Source: an uncultured Pseudomonadaceae bacterium
Lineage (GTDB): Bacteria; Pseudomonadota; Gammaproteobacteria; Pseudomonadales; Pseudomonadaceae
Assembly: GCA_947630465.1 (NCBI GenBank)
Contig: CANRHT010000070.1
Span: 1-9,646 of the forward strand
Direction of reading: 5' to 3'
Length of the DNA: 9,646 nucleotides
Part shown: positions 1-7,248 of the stretch, piece by piece
How the letters are laid out: each line of letters opens with the position of its first letter
Numbering within the stretch: the stretch's first letter is position 1
Notes under the pieces: model-generated
Database searches by the model: none
What the model was told of the DNA's origin: nothing
The model's input: only the letters and a program-made list of their open reading frames with translations
Program-made: the position numbers and the translations under genes

Positions 1-689
1 GAATCACCCTTCTTTTCGCGCTGTGCTAAATAGGTATTGAACTCAGATAGCAACTCTGTCGCTGTTGCTGTGGTCGTGGCGTTCTCTGACCAATTCGCAT
101 CAAGCGTACTGTCTGCGCTGCGCTGCGCTTGATCAATAAAGACCTCACTGCTGTTACGCTGCACGCCAGGCTCAATACGCACACGGAAACGTGTTTGCAC
201 ATCGCGCGGCGCACTGCCCCATACTTGACGCACTAAGTTGGCGTTGAGTTCAGCAGGTGCTTGCCACTGCGTGGTGAACTCACCCACATGTGGGCGCTCA
301 TCAGCAATCTTAAAACCATTGCTCTCAAAGAACTGCTGCGCCACTGGCCAAACTTGCGCCGGAATACGCTGCGCAATCACCCAACTCAGCGGTCCACTTT
401 TTTGTAAGCTAAAATCTCCCGCTAAAGCACTCGCAGGCAATGCTTGCGGGCGTGGCACTTTATACTCATCCGCAACGGGTGCAGAAGCGATGCGATGCGG
501 GATGGGCAATAATGGATCTAAGTGCTTTGCTTGAGCGCCCTCAGGCAACTGCATCGCCGGCGTTGGACGCGCTTCTAAATAGTCACCACCACGGTCACGA
601 AAATAGCCTTCTTTACCCCATAACATTCCACAGCCCGTTAGGCTGCTAGCCGTCACAGCTAACACACATATTCCAGCAAATCGCTTCAT
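1..689 (-). CDS. bamC: BamC outer-membrane assembly lipoprotein, 3' end missing
   Basis: BamC (formerly NlpB) is a lipoprotein of the BAM complex that inserts beta-barrel proteins into the outer membrane. I translated the minus strand by hand from the ATG at 689. It gives an open frame of 229 codons to the window edge, so the C-terminal part is missing. The start is a signal peptide with lipobox LTGC (Cys20 as the lipidated residue). A long polar and proline-rich stretch follows (about residues 25-80, including [16 protein letters not shown]), which in E. coli BamC is the extended segment that binds BamD. The first helix-grip domain then begins. The gene lies 18 bp after the dapA stop on the same strand, so the two are probably co-transcribed, as in other pseudomonads. 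The ribosome site is modest: GAGG about 12 nt before the ATG. Identity is from the lipobox and N-terminal motif; no frameshift was seen. Confidence 0.93.
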   Translation of the reverse strand, partial: MKRFAGICVLAVTASSLTGCGMLWGKEGYFRDRGGDYLEARPTPAMQLPEGAQAKHLDPLLPIPHRIASAPVADEYKVPRPQALPASALAGDFSLQKSGPLSWVIAQRIPAQVWPVAQQFFESNGFKIADERPHVGEFTTQWQAPAELNANLVRQVWGSAPRDVQTRFRVRIEPGVQRNSSEVFIDQAQRSADSTLDANWSENATTTATATELLSEFNTYLAQREKKGD

Positions 690-707
690 GCGTTGTAAAA
701 CCTCAGA

Positions 708-1586
708 TTAGTTCAAAATGCCGGACTGACGCATGGCCTGGCGTAGGGTGTCATGGTATTGCTCACTGAACCACGTCAGCGGCAAACGAATACCTGGCTC
801 AATAAAGCCCATTTGCTGCAATGCCCATTTCACTGGAATAGGATTGGCTTCTAAAAATAAATTCTCATGCAGCGGCATTAAGCGATCATTTAACGCCTTG
901 GCTGCAGGTGCATCGCCAGCCATCGCCAACGCACATAACTCATGCATGGCACGTGGCGCAATATTAGCGGTGACCGAAATATTGCCTTTACCACCGGCCA
1001 ACATCAGCTCATAAGCGGTGGCATCATCACCGGAATACACCGCAAAATCGCTCGGTACACGGGCAATAATATCTTTAGCGCGGGCAATATCACCGGTGGC
1101 TTCTTTAATACCGATAATATTTGCAATCGCTGATAAACGCACCACAGTATCCGCCAACATATCGCAGACGGTACGGCCCGGCACGTTGTAGAGAATCTGC
1201 GGAATATCAACCGCTTCAGCAATGTGCTTAAAGTGCTGATAGAGACCTTCTTGGGTCGGCTTATTGTAGTAGGGCGTGACCAGCAAGCAGGCATCAGCGC
1301 CGACGCTTTTCGCATTGCGCGTAAGCTCCACCGCTTCACGGGTGCAGTTGGCGCCCGTTCCAGCAATCACTGGAATACGGCCCTTAACCTGCTCAACCAC
1401 GCGGCGAATCACTTCAACGTGTTCTGCCACATTTAAAGTTGCTGACTCACCAGAAGTACCCACTACAACTAAAGCGTCAGTGCCTTCTGCAAGGTGAAAA
1501 TCAACCAACTTCGTTAATGCATGCCAATCAAGTGCGCCTTGCGCATCCATGGGCGTGACTATTGCGACCATACTGCCCGATATCAT
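708..1586 (-). CDS. dapA: 4-hydroxy-tetrahydrodipicolinate synthase (DapA)
   Basis: DapA condenses pyruvate with aspartate semialdehyde, the first step committed to diaminopimelate and lysine, in the cytoplasm. The product has 292 residues, the usual length, and forms one TIM-barrel domain. The Schiff-base lysine is Lys161 in GIKEATGD. Tyr133 (LYNVPGRT) and Tyr107 (VTPYYNKP) complete the proton relay with Thr44, and Arg138 sits at the substrate entrance. The usual Thr-Thr pair at 44-45 is Thr-Ser here, a conservative change. Residues matching the E. coli lysine-inhibition site are mostly present (Ser48, Ala49, His56, Asn80, Glu84, Tyr106), but position 53 is Val instead of His, so feedback strength cannot be predicted. 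The ATG at 1586 has a good AGGAG at 1594-1598. It heads the dapA-bamC unit and is divergent from the gcvR-like gene. Confidence 0.98.
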   Translation of the reverse strand: MISGSMVAIVTPMDAQGALDWHALTKLVDFHLAEGTDALVVVGTSGESATLNVAEHVEVIRRVVEQVKGRIPVIAGTGANCTREAVELTRNAKSVGADACLLVTPYYNKPTQEGLYQHFKHIAEAVDIPQILYNVPGRTVCDMLADTVVRLSAIANIIGIKEATGDIARAKDIIARVPSDFAVYSGDDATAYELMLAGGKGNISVTANIAPRAMHELCALAMAGDAPAAKALNDRLMPLHENLFLEANPIPVKWALQQMGFIEPGIRLPLTWFSEQYHDTLRQAMRQSGILN

Positions 1587-1625
1587 GCAACCGCTCCTGC
1601 AAAAATAGGATAGAAATATATAAGG

Positions 1626-1641
1626 TCAGTAATGTTACTGA
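1626..1641. promoter_or_regulatory. Perfect 16-nt palindrome in the dapA/gcvR spacer
   Basis: TCAGTAA and its exact reverse complement TTACTGA flank a 2-nt centre (TG). It lies 40 bp upstream of the dapA ATG and 121 bp upstream of the gcvR-like ATG, in an AT-rich divergent spacer. A two-fold symmetric site of this size fits a dimeric helix-turn-helix repressor or activator. No regulator is recognised from the motif, so operator function is inference. Confidence 0.4.
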
Positions 1642-1762
1642 TGCCTTCTAACTAGCACAAGCACTGCTGGCGTGTTTGAGCATTCCACTTGTCGCTTCTT
1701 TTCGTTACTCTAGTGCGCTTAGAGGCGTAAAATACGCTGTCACCCAATGTCAGGAATGCTGA

Positions 1763-2320
1763 ATGTCTGTTTTACCCTTACGCGAGCAATATGTTCTGAT
1801 CAGCGCAGTGGGTCGCAACCCGCTCGAGCTCACCCATGTTATTTGCAACGCCTGTCAAGAAAACCGCTGCTCATTGATCAGCAGCCGCCTCACCCGTCAT
1901 GGCCAATATAGCGTATTGATCGTGCAAGCGGGTGGTTCTTGGGATGCCTTAGCGCGGCTCGAAAGCAGCTTACCCAATTTAGCCAAACGCCATGACTTGC
2001 AACTCACGCATATCCGCAGTGAAGATGAAGACGCTCGCCCACAAGCCTTACCTTATATTGTCTATGTCAGCGCCTTATACCGCCCAGACATTCTGGCTGA
2101 GCTGTGTCAGTTTTTCGTTGACCACGACATTGGATTAGACAATATCACTTACGATACCTATCAAGCTCCGCAAACTGACACCACCATGCTCAACGCCACT
2201 ATTACTGTCACCCTGCTTGCCAGCACGCAAATCAACTGGCTGCGTGATCAGTTTTTAGATTTTGCCGACGCGCTTAATTTGGATGCACTGATTGAGCCTT
2301 GGCGCCCACAAACCCCTTAA
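1763..2320 (+). CDS. gcvR: GcvR-like protein with tandem ACT domains
   Basis: The 185-residue product has two ACT domains: about residues 8-85 (starting near YVLISAVGRN) and about 97-177 (starting PYIVYVSALYRPDI, with the typical Asp-Ile-Leu helix start). This is the layout of the glycine cleavage system regulator GcvR. In E. coli, GcvR has no DNA-binding domain and represses gcv by binding GcvA; whether the Pseudomonas member does the same is less well established. The ATG at 1763 is preceded by AGGA at 1752-1755 with 7 nt spacing. bcp follows after 15 bp, so the two are probably one operon, an order I recall as conserved in pseudomonads. A possible -10 TAAAAT lies at 1728-1733, but no good -35 accompanies it. 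No glycine gene lies nearby. Family assignment is fairly sure; the regulatory target is inference. Confidence 0.86.
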   Translation: MSVLPLREQYVLISAVGRNPLELTHVICNACQENRCSLISSRLTRHGQYSVLIVQAGGSWDALARLESSLPNLAKRHDLQLTHIRSEDEDARPQALPYIVYVSALYRPDILAELCQFFVDHDIGLDNITYDTYQAPQTDTTMLNATITVTLLASTQINWLRDQFLDFADALNLDALIEPWRPQTP

Positions 2321-2335
2321 ATCTGAGGAGTTCAT

Positions 2336-2803
2336 ATGTTGAACCAACCGGTGAAACACTTTAGTGCCGCCGCCACCAGCGCGACCACTGTTGATCTAGC
2401 AGCTTTAGCTGGCAAGCAAGTGGTGCTGTATTTTTACCCAAAAGATAATACGCCCGGCTGCACCACTGAAAGCCAAGATTTTCGTGATTTGCATGAGCAA
2501 TTTACCGCTGCCAATACGCTGATTTTTGGCATTTCCCGCGATTCGCTGCGCGTGCATGAAAACTTTAAAGCCAAGCACGGTTTTCCTTTTGAGCTGATTA
2601 GCGATGCAGAAGAAGCGTTATGCCAGCAATTTGACGTGATCAAACTGAAAAAACTCTACGGCAAAGAACACTTAGGCATTGAGCGCAGCACTTTCTTAAT
2701 TGATCAAGCCGGTGTGTTACGGCACGAATGGCGCAAGGTCAAGGTTGCCGGTCACGCCGCCGAAGTATTACAAGCCGCCCAAGCTTTGAATGCTGAAGCT
2801 TAA
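2336..2803 (+). CDS. bcp: Thiol peroxidase of the Bcp/PrxQ family
   Basis: Bcp reduces hydrogen peroxide and organic hydroperoxides with a reactive cysteine, in the cytoplasm. The 155-residue product is one thioredoxin-fold domain of normal family length. The peroxidatic Cys42 sits in the family motif YPKDNTPGCTTE. E. coli Bcp has its resolving Cys five residues after the peroxidatic one; here that position (47) is Gln. The only other cysteine is Cys96 in EALCQQF. The enzyme therefore either works in 1-Cys mode with an outside thiol or uses Cys96; the sequence cannot decide. KLKKLYGKE and the RSTFLID strand are also typical. The ATG at 2336 follows AGGAG (2326-2330 region) at close spacing, 15 bp after the gcvR-like stop. 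Downstream it converges on tusA with only 3 bp between stops. Confidence 0.95.
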   Translation: MLNQPVKHFSAAATSATTVDLAALAGKQVVLYFYPKDNTPGCTTESQDFRDLHEQFTAANTLIFGISRDSLRVHENFKAKHGFPFELISDAEEALCQQFDVIKLKKLYGKEHLGIERSTFLIDQAGVLRHEWRKVKVAGHAAEVLQAAQALNAEA

Positions 2804-2806
2804 CGG

Positions 2807-3052
2807 CTAACAGTCTTTACGCAACCAATAGGTGAACACTGCCTGCTCAAGGGTTTCATGCAGCAGGCAGTGGCCCGCCAGTTTGGCAAACGAATGAAAA
2901 TCACGCTGCGATCCGGCATCAGTGGCCAGCACTTTTAGCACGCCGCCCACCGGTAAAGCATTGAGTGCTAGTTTTGCTTTCAGTAACGGCATTGGGCAGG
3001 CTAAACCTTGCGCGTCGACCTCTGCATCATGCTCAATTTTATTTTCATTCAT
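2807..3052 (-). CDS. tusA: TusA-family sulfur-carrier protein (PA1006-like)
   Basis: TusA-family proteins carry sulfur as a persulfide on a conserved cysteine, in the cytoplasm. The 81-residue product has the signature LACPMPLLKAKLAL, with Cys19 in the CPxP motif, followed by the two-layer alpha/beta fold (LKVLATDAGSQRD). The family feeds tRNA thiolation and molybdenum cofactor routes. The P. aeruginosa protein at the equivalent position, PA1006, has been reported as persulfidated and needed for molybdenum homeostasis and nitrate respiration; the same role here is inference from family and gene order. The chosen ATG (3052) is preceded by a strong GAGGGGG (3058-3064). A longer open frame to 3283 would cross the divergent promoter region and lacks family similarity. 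Two further cysteines are Cys62 and the last residue, Cys81, which is unusual. It is divergent from the M48 protease gene. Confidence 0.91.
   Translation of the reverse strand: MNENKIEHDAEVDAQGLACPMPLLKAKLALNALPVGGVLKVLATDAGSQRDFHSFAKLAGHCLLHETLEQAVFTYWLRKDC
2837..2872. repeat. 11-bp perfect inverted repeat inside the 3' part of tusA
   Basis: CACTGCCTGCT (2837-2847) and its exact reverse complement AGCAGGCAGTG (2862-2872) flank a 14-nt loop. The element lies within tusA codons near the C-terminus and 33 nt past the bcp stop. No T-run follows on either strand, so it is not a standard intrinsic terminator. It could still form a stable stem at the 3' end of the gcvR-bcp transcript. Confidence 0.6.
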
Positions 3053-3186
3053 GCACACCCCCTCAATAACGAACATTCTTGCAGATCTTGAGTCAAACTC
3101 AGCAGTCATTCTTTGTGCTGAGACGCTTGCTCGCTGACGGCGCGCATTGTAGCGTATACAACACTTTATTTTGCAAAGAGAGTCGT

Positions 3187-4620
3187 ATGAGGTTTTTTCG
3201 CCCCGTTGTATTGCTGCTGGCCTGCGCCCTTGCACAACCTGCTTGGGCGAATGACTTACCCTCACTGGGCGACTCCAGCTCATCTATTATTTCGCCCGAA
3301 CAAGAGCACCAACTCGGCCGTGCTTGGCTGAGTATCTTGCGCGGACAAGTGCGTCAACTCGAAGATCCTTTACTCAAAGACTATATTGAGTCCAGCGTGT
3401 ACCGCCTGGCGCAAAGCAGTCAACTGAATGACCGCCGCCTTGAGTTCATTATTTTAGCCAGCCCACAACTCAATGCTTTTGCCGCCCCGGGCGGTATTAT
3501 CGGAGTGAACGGTGGACTGTTGCTGCACGCGCAAACTGAAGGTGAGTACGCCTCGGTACTCGCGCATGAATTAGCGCACTTATCCCAACGCCACTTTGCT
3601 CGCGGCTTGGAAGCACAAAAACGCATGCAAGTGCCCTTGATGGCCGCCATGCTCGCAGGCGTGATTGCTGCAGCGGCTGGCGGTGGCGATTTAGGTATGG
3701 CAGCTATTGCTTCAACCCAAGCCGCAGCTATTCAAGAGCAGCGCCGCTTTTCTCGACAAAACGAGCAAGAAGCTGACCGTATTGGCTTGTTGAATTTACA
3801 TAAAGCTGGGTTTAACCCACGCACCATGCCCAGTATGTTTGAGCGCTTAATGCGTCAATACCGTTATGATCGTATGCCGCCCGAATTTTTATTAACTCAC
3901 CCGGTCTCTGAATCACGTATTGCCGATACACGTAACCGCGCCGAACAGTATGAGGGCGATGGCATTGTCGACAGCCTGTATTACCAGCTGATTCGTGCGC
4001 GCTTACAACTGACATTTGAAGAAACACCCGGCATCGCCTTAAAACGCTTTCGTAGCACCCTTGAAGAGGACGCCAACGCGCAAGCCGCACGCTATGGGCT
4101 GGTGTTGGCACTGATCCGCGCAGCACGGCTCGACGAAGCGGCCACCCATATAGCTGTATTACTCAAAGACAGCCCCGACAGTATTATCTACAACCTTGCT
4201 TCGATCGACTTAAGCATCAGTAAGAATCAGCTGCAGCACGCCAAACAGCGTACCGAGCAGTTACTGCAGCGCCATCCAAATAACTTCCCGTTGCTGCACG
4301 CTAAATATGAAATCCAGCTCAAGCAAAAAGATATCGCTAGCGCGCAGCTCACCATTGCGCAGCTATTAAAGCAACGTCCTAACGACCCTGACATCTGGTT
4401 TGAAGTGGCTGAAATCCGCGGCCTAGCGAACGATATTATTGGCCTGCATGAAGCCCGTGCTGAGTTTTTCTCACGCGTCGGTGATTACACTCAAGCCATT
4501 GAGCAACTGGATTACGCCAAACACCGCGCCAGTAACAACTACCCGCGCGCAGCACGTATCGATGCGCGCCAGCAAGCTCTCAGAAGCGAAGAACAAGCGA
4601 TTAAGAAAATGCTTAACTGA
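3187..4620 (+). CDS. bepA: Periplasmic M48 zinc metalloprotease with TPR-like C-terminal half (BepA/YfgC type)
   Basis: BepA-type proteases sit in the periplasm, associate with BAM, and either help or degrade outer-membrane proteins such as LptD and BamA. The 477-residue product starts with a Sec signal peptide (hydrophobic core VVLLLACALA, likely cleavage after AWA at residue 21). The M48 zinc site is HELAH (His127, Glu128, His131), with the third ligand Glu193 in NEQEAD. His238 in THPVSESR has the same spacing as the E. coli BepA 'His switch' residue 246. The segment between (about residues 140-180) is Ala/Gly/Met-rich and would form the membrane-facing plug. From about residue 260 the protein is helical and repeat-like, as expected for the TPR domain. 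The ATG at 3187 is chosen because it begins the signal peptide; a frame opening at 3079 would bury it. The ribosome site is weak. A strong terminator follows. P. aeruginosa PA1005 is the presumed counterpart. Confidence 0.9.
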   Translation: MRFFRPVVLLLACALAQPAWANDLPSLGDSSSSIISPEQEHQLGRAWLSILRGQVRQLEDPLLKDYIESSVYRLAQSSQLNDRRLEFIILASPQLNAFAAPGGIIGVNGGLLLHAQTEGEYASVLAHELAHLSQRHFARGLEAQKRMQVPLMAAMLAGVIAAAAGGGDLGMAAIASTQAAAIQEQRRFSRQNEQEADRIGLLNLHKAGFNPRTMPSMFERLMRQYRYDRMPPEFLLTHPVSESRIADTRNRAEQYEGDGIVDSLYYQLIRARLQLTFEETPGIALKRFRSTLEEDANAQAARYGLVLALIRAARLDEAATHIAVLLKDSPDSIIYNLASIDLSISKNQLQHAKQRTEQLLQRHPNNFPLLHAKYEIQLKQKDIASAQLTIAQLLKQRPNDPDIWFEVAEIRGLANDIIGLHEARAEFFSRVGDYTQAIEQLDYAKHRASNNYPRAARIDARQQALRSEEQAIKKMLN

Positions 4621-4642
4621 CCTGTATTGAATCTGTTTCAGC

Positions 4643-4682
4643 AAAAAGCCCGCGAGCAAAACGCCTTGCTCGCGGGCTTTTT
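4643..4682. terminator. Bidirectional intrinsic terminator
   Basis: A 17-bp perfect stem (4643-4659 with 4666-4682) closes a 6-nt loop. The core is GCCCGCGAGC, with an A-run on the left arm and a T-run on the right, so it works in both directions. It ends the protease gene on the plus strand and the ATPase gene (stop at 4709) on the minus strand. Confidence 0.95.
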
Positions 4683-4708
4683 GTTGCTACCAAAGATTTC
4701 TTACCCTG

Positions 4709-6202
4709 TTAGCGCTTACCCGTAATAGACCCCAAAATACCGCGCACGATCTGGCGACTGATTTGATTGACCGCCTGACGTAAAGTGCTTTTATACACCT
4801 GCCCGGCCAAGTCGCCTAACATATCGGTCATACCACCCGCAGCACTGGGTGCTGTTTTCGACTGAGTCGCAGCAGCTGGCGTTGCAGGTGCGTCTTGCGT
4901 TTGTTGTTCAGCGCGTTCCGCCAAAATCTCATAGGCTGAAATACGGTCAAAAGCTTTTTCATAATAACCCAACAACGGTGAAGTACGGATCAACTCCGCG
5001 CGCTCGCTATCGAACAGTGGCCCTAAGCGCGACTGTGGTGGTGCAATGGACACACGCTGCACCATGGCAGGCGTACCCTTAGCGTCAATACCGCCATACA
5101 GCGCCTCACCAATTCCCAACTCAGTTAAGACCTGCAAGGTATTGATATCAGGATTAGGGCGAAAACCATCTGCGACGGCTTTTAACGACTTTTGCTCTTT
5201 CGCGGTAAAAGCACGTAAACCATGCTGAATACGCATACCCAATTGCGCTAACACCGCATCAGGTAAATCAGCCGGTGATTGGGTGACAAAATACACGCCG
5301 ACACCTTTGGAACGAATCAAACGCACCACCTGCTCCAAACGATCACGCAGGGCTTTAGGCGTGCCGTTAAATAACAAGTGTGCTTCATCAAAAAACAGCA
5401 CCAGCAAGGGTTTATCAGCATCGCCACGTTCGGGTAACTGCTCAAATAACTCTGACAACAACCACAGTAAAAATGTCGCATAAATCTTAGGTGCCTGATG
5501 CACTAAGCGACTGGCATCAAGCATATGAATGCGACCACGGCCATCACGATCAATACGCAACACATCATCCAACTGCAAAGCCGGCTCACCAAATAAACTA
5601 TCACCGCCCTGCTGCTCTAAAGTGGCCAGCTTACGCTGCAGAGCATTAGCAGACTGCGTTGTGTATAAGGCTCGGTCATCACCTAACACCTGCGGCTGCT
5701 CACGCAAATGATTGAGCAAGGCTTTTAAATCTTTTAAATCCAGCAGTAACAAGCCTTCGCGATCCGCCACTTGAAACGCGGTGTAGAGCACAGCTTGCTG
5801 GCTATCGGTCAACTCCAATAAATTGCCAAGCAATAACGGCCCCATCGCACTGATGGTGGTGCGCAGCGGATGCCCTGTTTCGCCGTACACATCCCAAATG
5901 GAGACGGGGTAGGCTTGCGGCTGATGCTCCAACCAAGGCATCGAGGCGATACGTTCTGCCACTTTACCCTGTGGCTCACCCACAGCAGCAATACCGCAAA
6001 AATCACCTTTAATATCCGCAGCGAACACAGCAACACCGGCATCACTAAAGGCTTCAGCTAAACGCTGCATGGTGACCGTTTTACCAGTTCCCGTAGCACC
6101 GGCAATCAACCCATGACGATTGGCTAAACGCAACAGATGCCCAATGGGCTGACCTGCTGCATCCGCACCTAAAAGTAATTGCTGCGCTGCTGTTGTCGTC
6201 AT
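4709..6202 (-). CDS. HerA/YjgR-like (DUF853) P-loop ATPase
   Basis: The 497-residue product belongs to the HerA-FtsK P-loop ATPases and resembles E. coli YjgR, whose function is not established. Near the N-terminus is LANRHGLIAGATGTGKT, with Walker A GATGTGKT at residues 35-42. Walker B is LVLFFDEAHLL, with Asp272 and Glu273. A sensor-like strand, VGVYFVTQSPADLP, follows. About residues 430-460 form an Ala/Thr/Gln-rich low-complexity linker before a short C-terminal block with Gly and basic residues (MTDMLGDLAGQVYKS ... SITGKR). No signal peptide or membrane segment is seen. The open frame extends to 6301, but the ATG at 6202 is preferred: it has GGAGA at 6211-6215 and starts where the family similarity starts. 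It lies 117 bp after purU on the same strand with no clear terminator between, so read-through from purU is possible. No NurA nuclease partner is adjacent. Confidence 0.88.
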   Translation of the reverse strand: MTTTAAQQLLLGADAAGQPIGHLLRLANRHGLIAGATGTGKTVTMQRLAEAFSDAGVAVFAADIKGDFCGIAAVGEPQGKVAERIASMPWLEHQPQAYPVSIWDVYGETGHPLRTTISAMGPLLLGNLLELTDSQQAVLYTAFQVADREGLLLLDLKDLKALLNHLREQPQVLGDDRALYTTQSANALQRKLATLEQQGGDSLFGEPALQLDDVLRIDRDGRGRIHMLDASRLVHQAPKIYATFLLWLLSELFEQLPERGDADKPLLVLFFDEAHLLFNGTPKALRDRLEQVVRLIRSKGVGVYFVTQSPADLPDAVLAQLGMRIQHGLRAFTAKEQKSLKAVADGFRPNPDINTLQVLTELGIGEALYGGIDAKGTPAMVQRVSIAPPQSRLGPLFDSERAELIRTSPLLGYYEKAFDRISAYEILAERAEQQTQDAPATPAAATQSKTAPSAAGGMTDMLGDLAGQVYKSTLRQAVNQISRQIVRGILGSITGKR

Positions 6203-6224
6203 GCTGTGTTTCTCCACCGATATC

Positions 6225-6242
6225 GGCGCAAAACGTTGCGCC
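6225..6242. promoter_or_regulatory. Stem-loop just upstream of the ATPase gene ribosome site
   Basis: GGCGCAA (6225-6231) and its exact complement TTGCGCC (6236-6242) close a 4-nt loop. In the leader of the ATPase gene the stem ends about 10 nt before the Shine-Dalgarno GGAGA. No U-run follows, so a terminator is unlikely. A role in translation or mRNA stability is inference. Confidence 0.4.
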
Positions 6243-6319
6243 ATACTACCTATTAAATTATTCAACTTACTTGTGACTGAGATGCTGGGCACCCACAACA
6301 CTTTTGCGATACATACAGA

Positions 6320-7171
6320 TTAATCAAAGACTACTGTTTTATTATCATGAATCAACACACGGTCTTGTAAGTGATAACGCAAACCGCGCGCCAGTGCCAT
6401 TTTCTCAACGTCTTTACCGTTACGCACCATGTCCTCAATGCTGTCACGGTGACTGACGCGCACCACGTCTTGCTCAATAATAGGACCGGCATCCAAGTCT
6501 TGGGTGACGTAATGGCAAGTCGCACCAATCAATTTCACACCGCGCAAGGCGGCCTGATGATAAGGCTTAGCACCGATAAATGAAGGCAAGAAACTGTGGT
6601 GAATATTGATCACTCGGCCGTGATATTTCTCACAGAGCTCAGGTGGCAAGATCTGCATATAACGCGCCAGCACCACACAGTCTGCTTGATGCTCATCAAT
6701 CAGGCGACTGACTTCATTAAAGGCGGTCTGTTTATCTTGCGGATCAACAGGCACATGATAAAAAGGAATACCATGCCATTCGACCATACTGCGTAAATCA
6801 TCATGATTGGCAATCACACAGGGAATCTCACAGTCGAGCTCATTGCGGTGCCAACGGTGTAATAAGTCAGCTAAACAATGTGATTCTCGACTGGCCATTA
6901 ATACAACACGTTTTTTTACATTGGAGTCGGTCACCTGCCACGTCATCGAGAACTCATTAGCAATAGGTGTAAAGGCTTGCTTAAAACCTTCAAGATCAAA
7001 GGGCAATGATTCTGCGCGAATTTCATGGCGCATAAAGAACCAGCCGCTGTGTTCATCTGAATGGTGACTGGCTTGGTGAATCCAACCATTATAAGTGGCT
7101 AAAAAATTACTGACTTTAGCTACAATACCTACGCGGTCAGGACAAGCAATAATCAGACGAAAAGTGTGCAT
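6320..7171 (-). CDS. purU: Formyltetrahydrofolate deformylase (PurU)
   Basis: PurU hydrolyses 10-formyltetrahydrofolate to tetrahydrofolate and formate. It balances one-carbon pools and supplies formate for PurT in purine synthesis, in the cytoplasm. The 283-residue product has an N-terminal ACT domain (about residues 4-85, FRLIIACPDRVGIVAKV), which in E. coli senses methionine and glycine. A formyltransferase-fold domain (from about 88, KKRVVLMASRESHCLADLL) follows. Catalytic residues are visible as Asn189 and His191 in INIHHSFLP, and Asp227 in DLDAGPII. The ATG at 7171 is chosen for the family start MHTFRL and a GGAG 7 nt upstream; a TTG at 7183 would overlap that ribosome site. It is divergent from mvaT. 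In P. aeruginosa, purU1, mvaT and sbcB are also neighbours. The gcvR-like gene elsewhere in the window also concerns glycine/one-carbon metabolism, but no direct link is visible. Confidence 0.97.
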   Translation of the reverse strand: MHTFRLIIACPDRVGIVAKVSNFLATYNGWIHQASHHSDEHSGWFFMRHEIRAESLPFDLEGFKQAFTPIANEFSMTWQVTDSNVKKRVVLMASRESHCLADLLHRWHRNELDCEIPCVIANHDDLRSMVEWHGIPFYHVPVDPQDKQTAFNEVSRLIDEHQADCVVLARYMQILPPELCEKYHGRVINIHHSFLPSFIGAKPYHQAALRGVKLIGATCHYVTQDLDAGPIIEQDVVRVSHRDSIEDMVRNGKDVEKMALARGLRYHLQDRVLIHDNKTVVFD

Positions 7172-7219
7172 GCACCACTCCAAAAAATAAGGTTTAAATT
7201 TAGAAAAATAATAATGGCT

Positions 7220-7248
7220 ATTCTACCGCTGTCGCGCTCTAGAGTCAG
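7220..7248 (-). promoter_or_regulatory. Candidate sigma-70 promoter of purU
   Basis: On the minus strand, CTGACT (7248-7243, 4 of 6 to consensus) is followed after 17 nt by TAGAAT (7225-7220, 5 of 6). Transcription would begin near 7213, giving a leader of about 42 nt to the purU ATG. No extended -10 is present. Confidence 0.5.

Noticed and set aside
238..649. Two plus-strand open frames
   Set aside because: They lie antisense to bamC, whose frame is continuous with a lipobox and family motifs; they have no ribosome sites or recognisable content.
3079..3186. N-terminal extension of the M48 protease frame
   Set aside because: It would place 36 residues in front of a clear signal peptide and run through the divergent tusA promoter region.
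3053..3283. N-terminal extension of the tusA frame
   Set aside because: The added residues do not resemble the family, overlap the start of the protease gene, and ignore a strong ribosome site before the ATG at 3052.
4849..6061. Several plus-strand open frames of 60-77 codons
   Set aside because: All are antisense to the continuous ATPase coding sequence with its Walker motifs; they look like composition shadows.
6203..6301. Longer start for the HerA-like ATPase
   Set aside because: The inner ATG at 6202 has a good GGAGA and fits the family start; the extension passes through a hairpin and lacks similarity.
7172..7183. TTG start for purU four codons upstream
   Set aside because: It overlaps the ribosome site of the ATG at 7171, which matches the usual PurU N-terminus.
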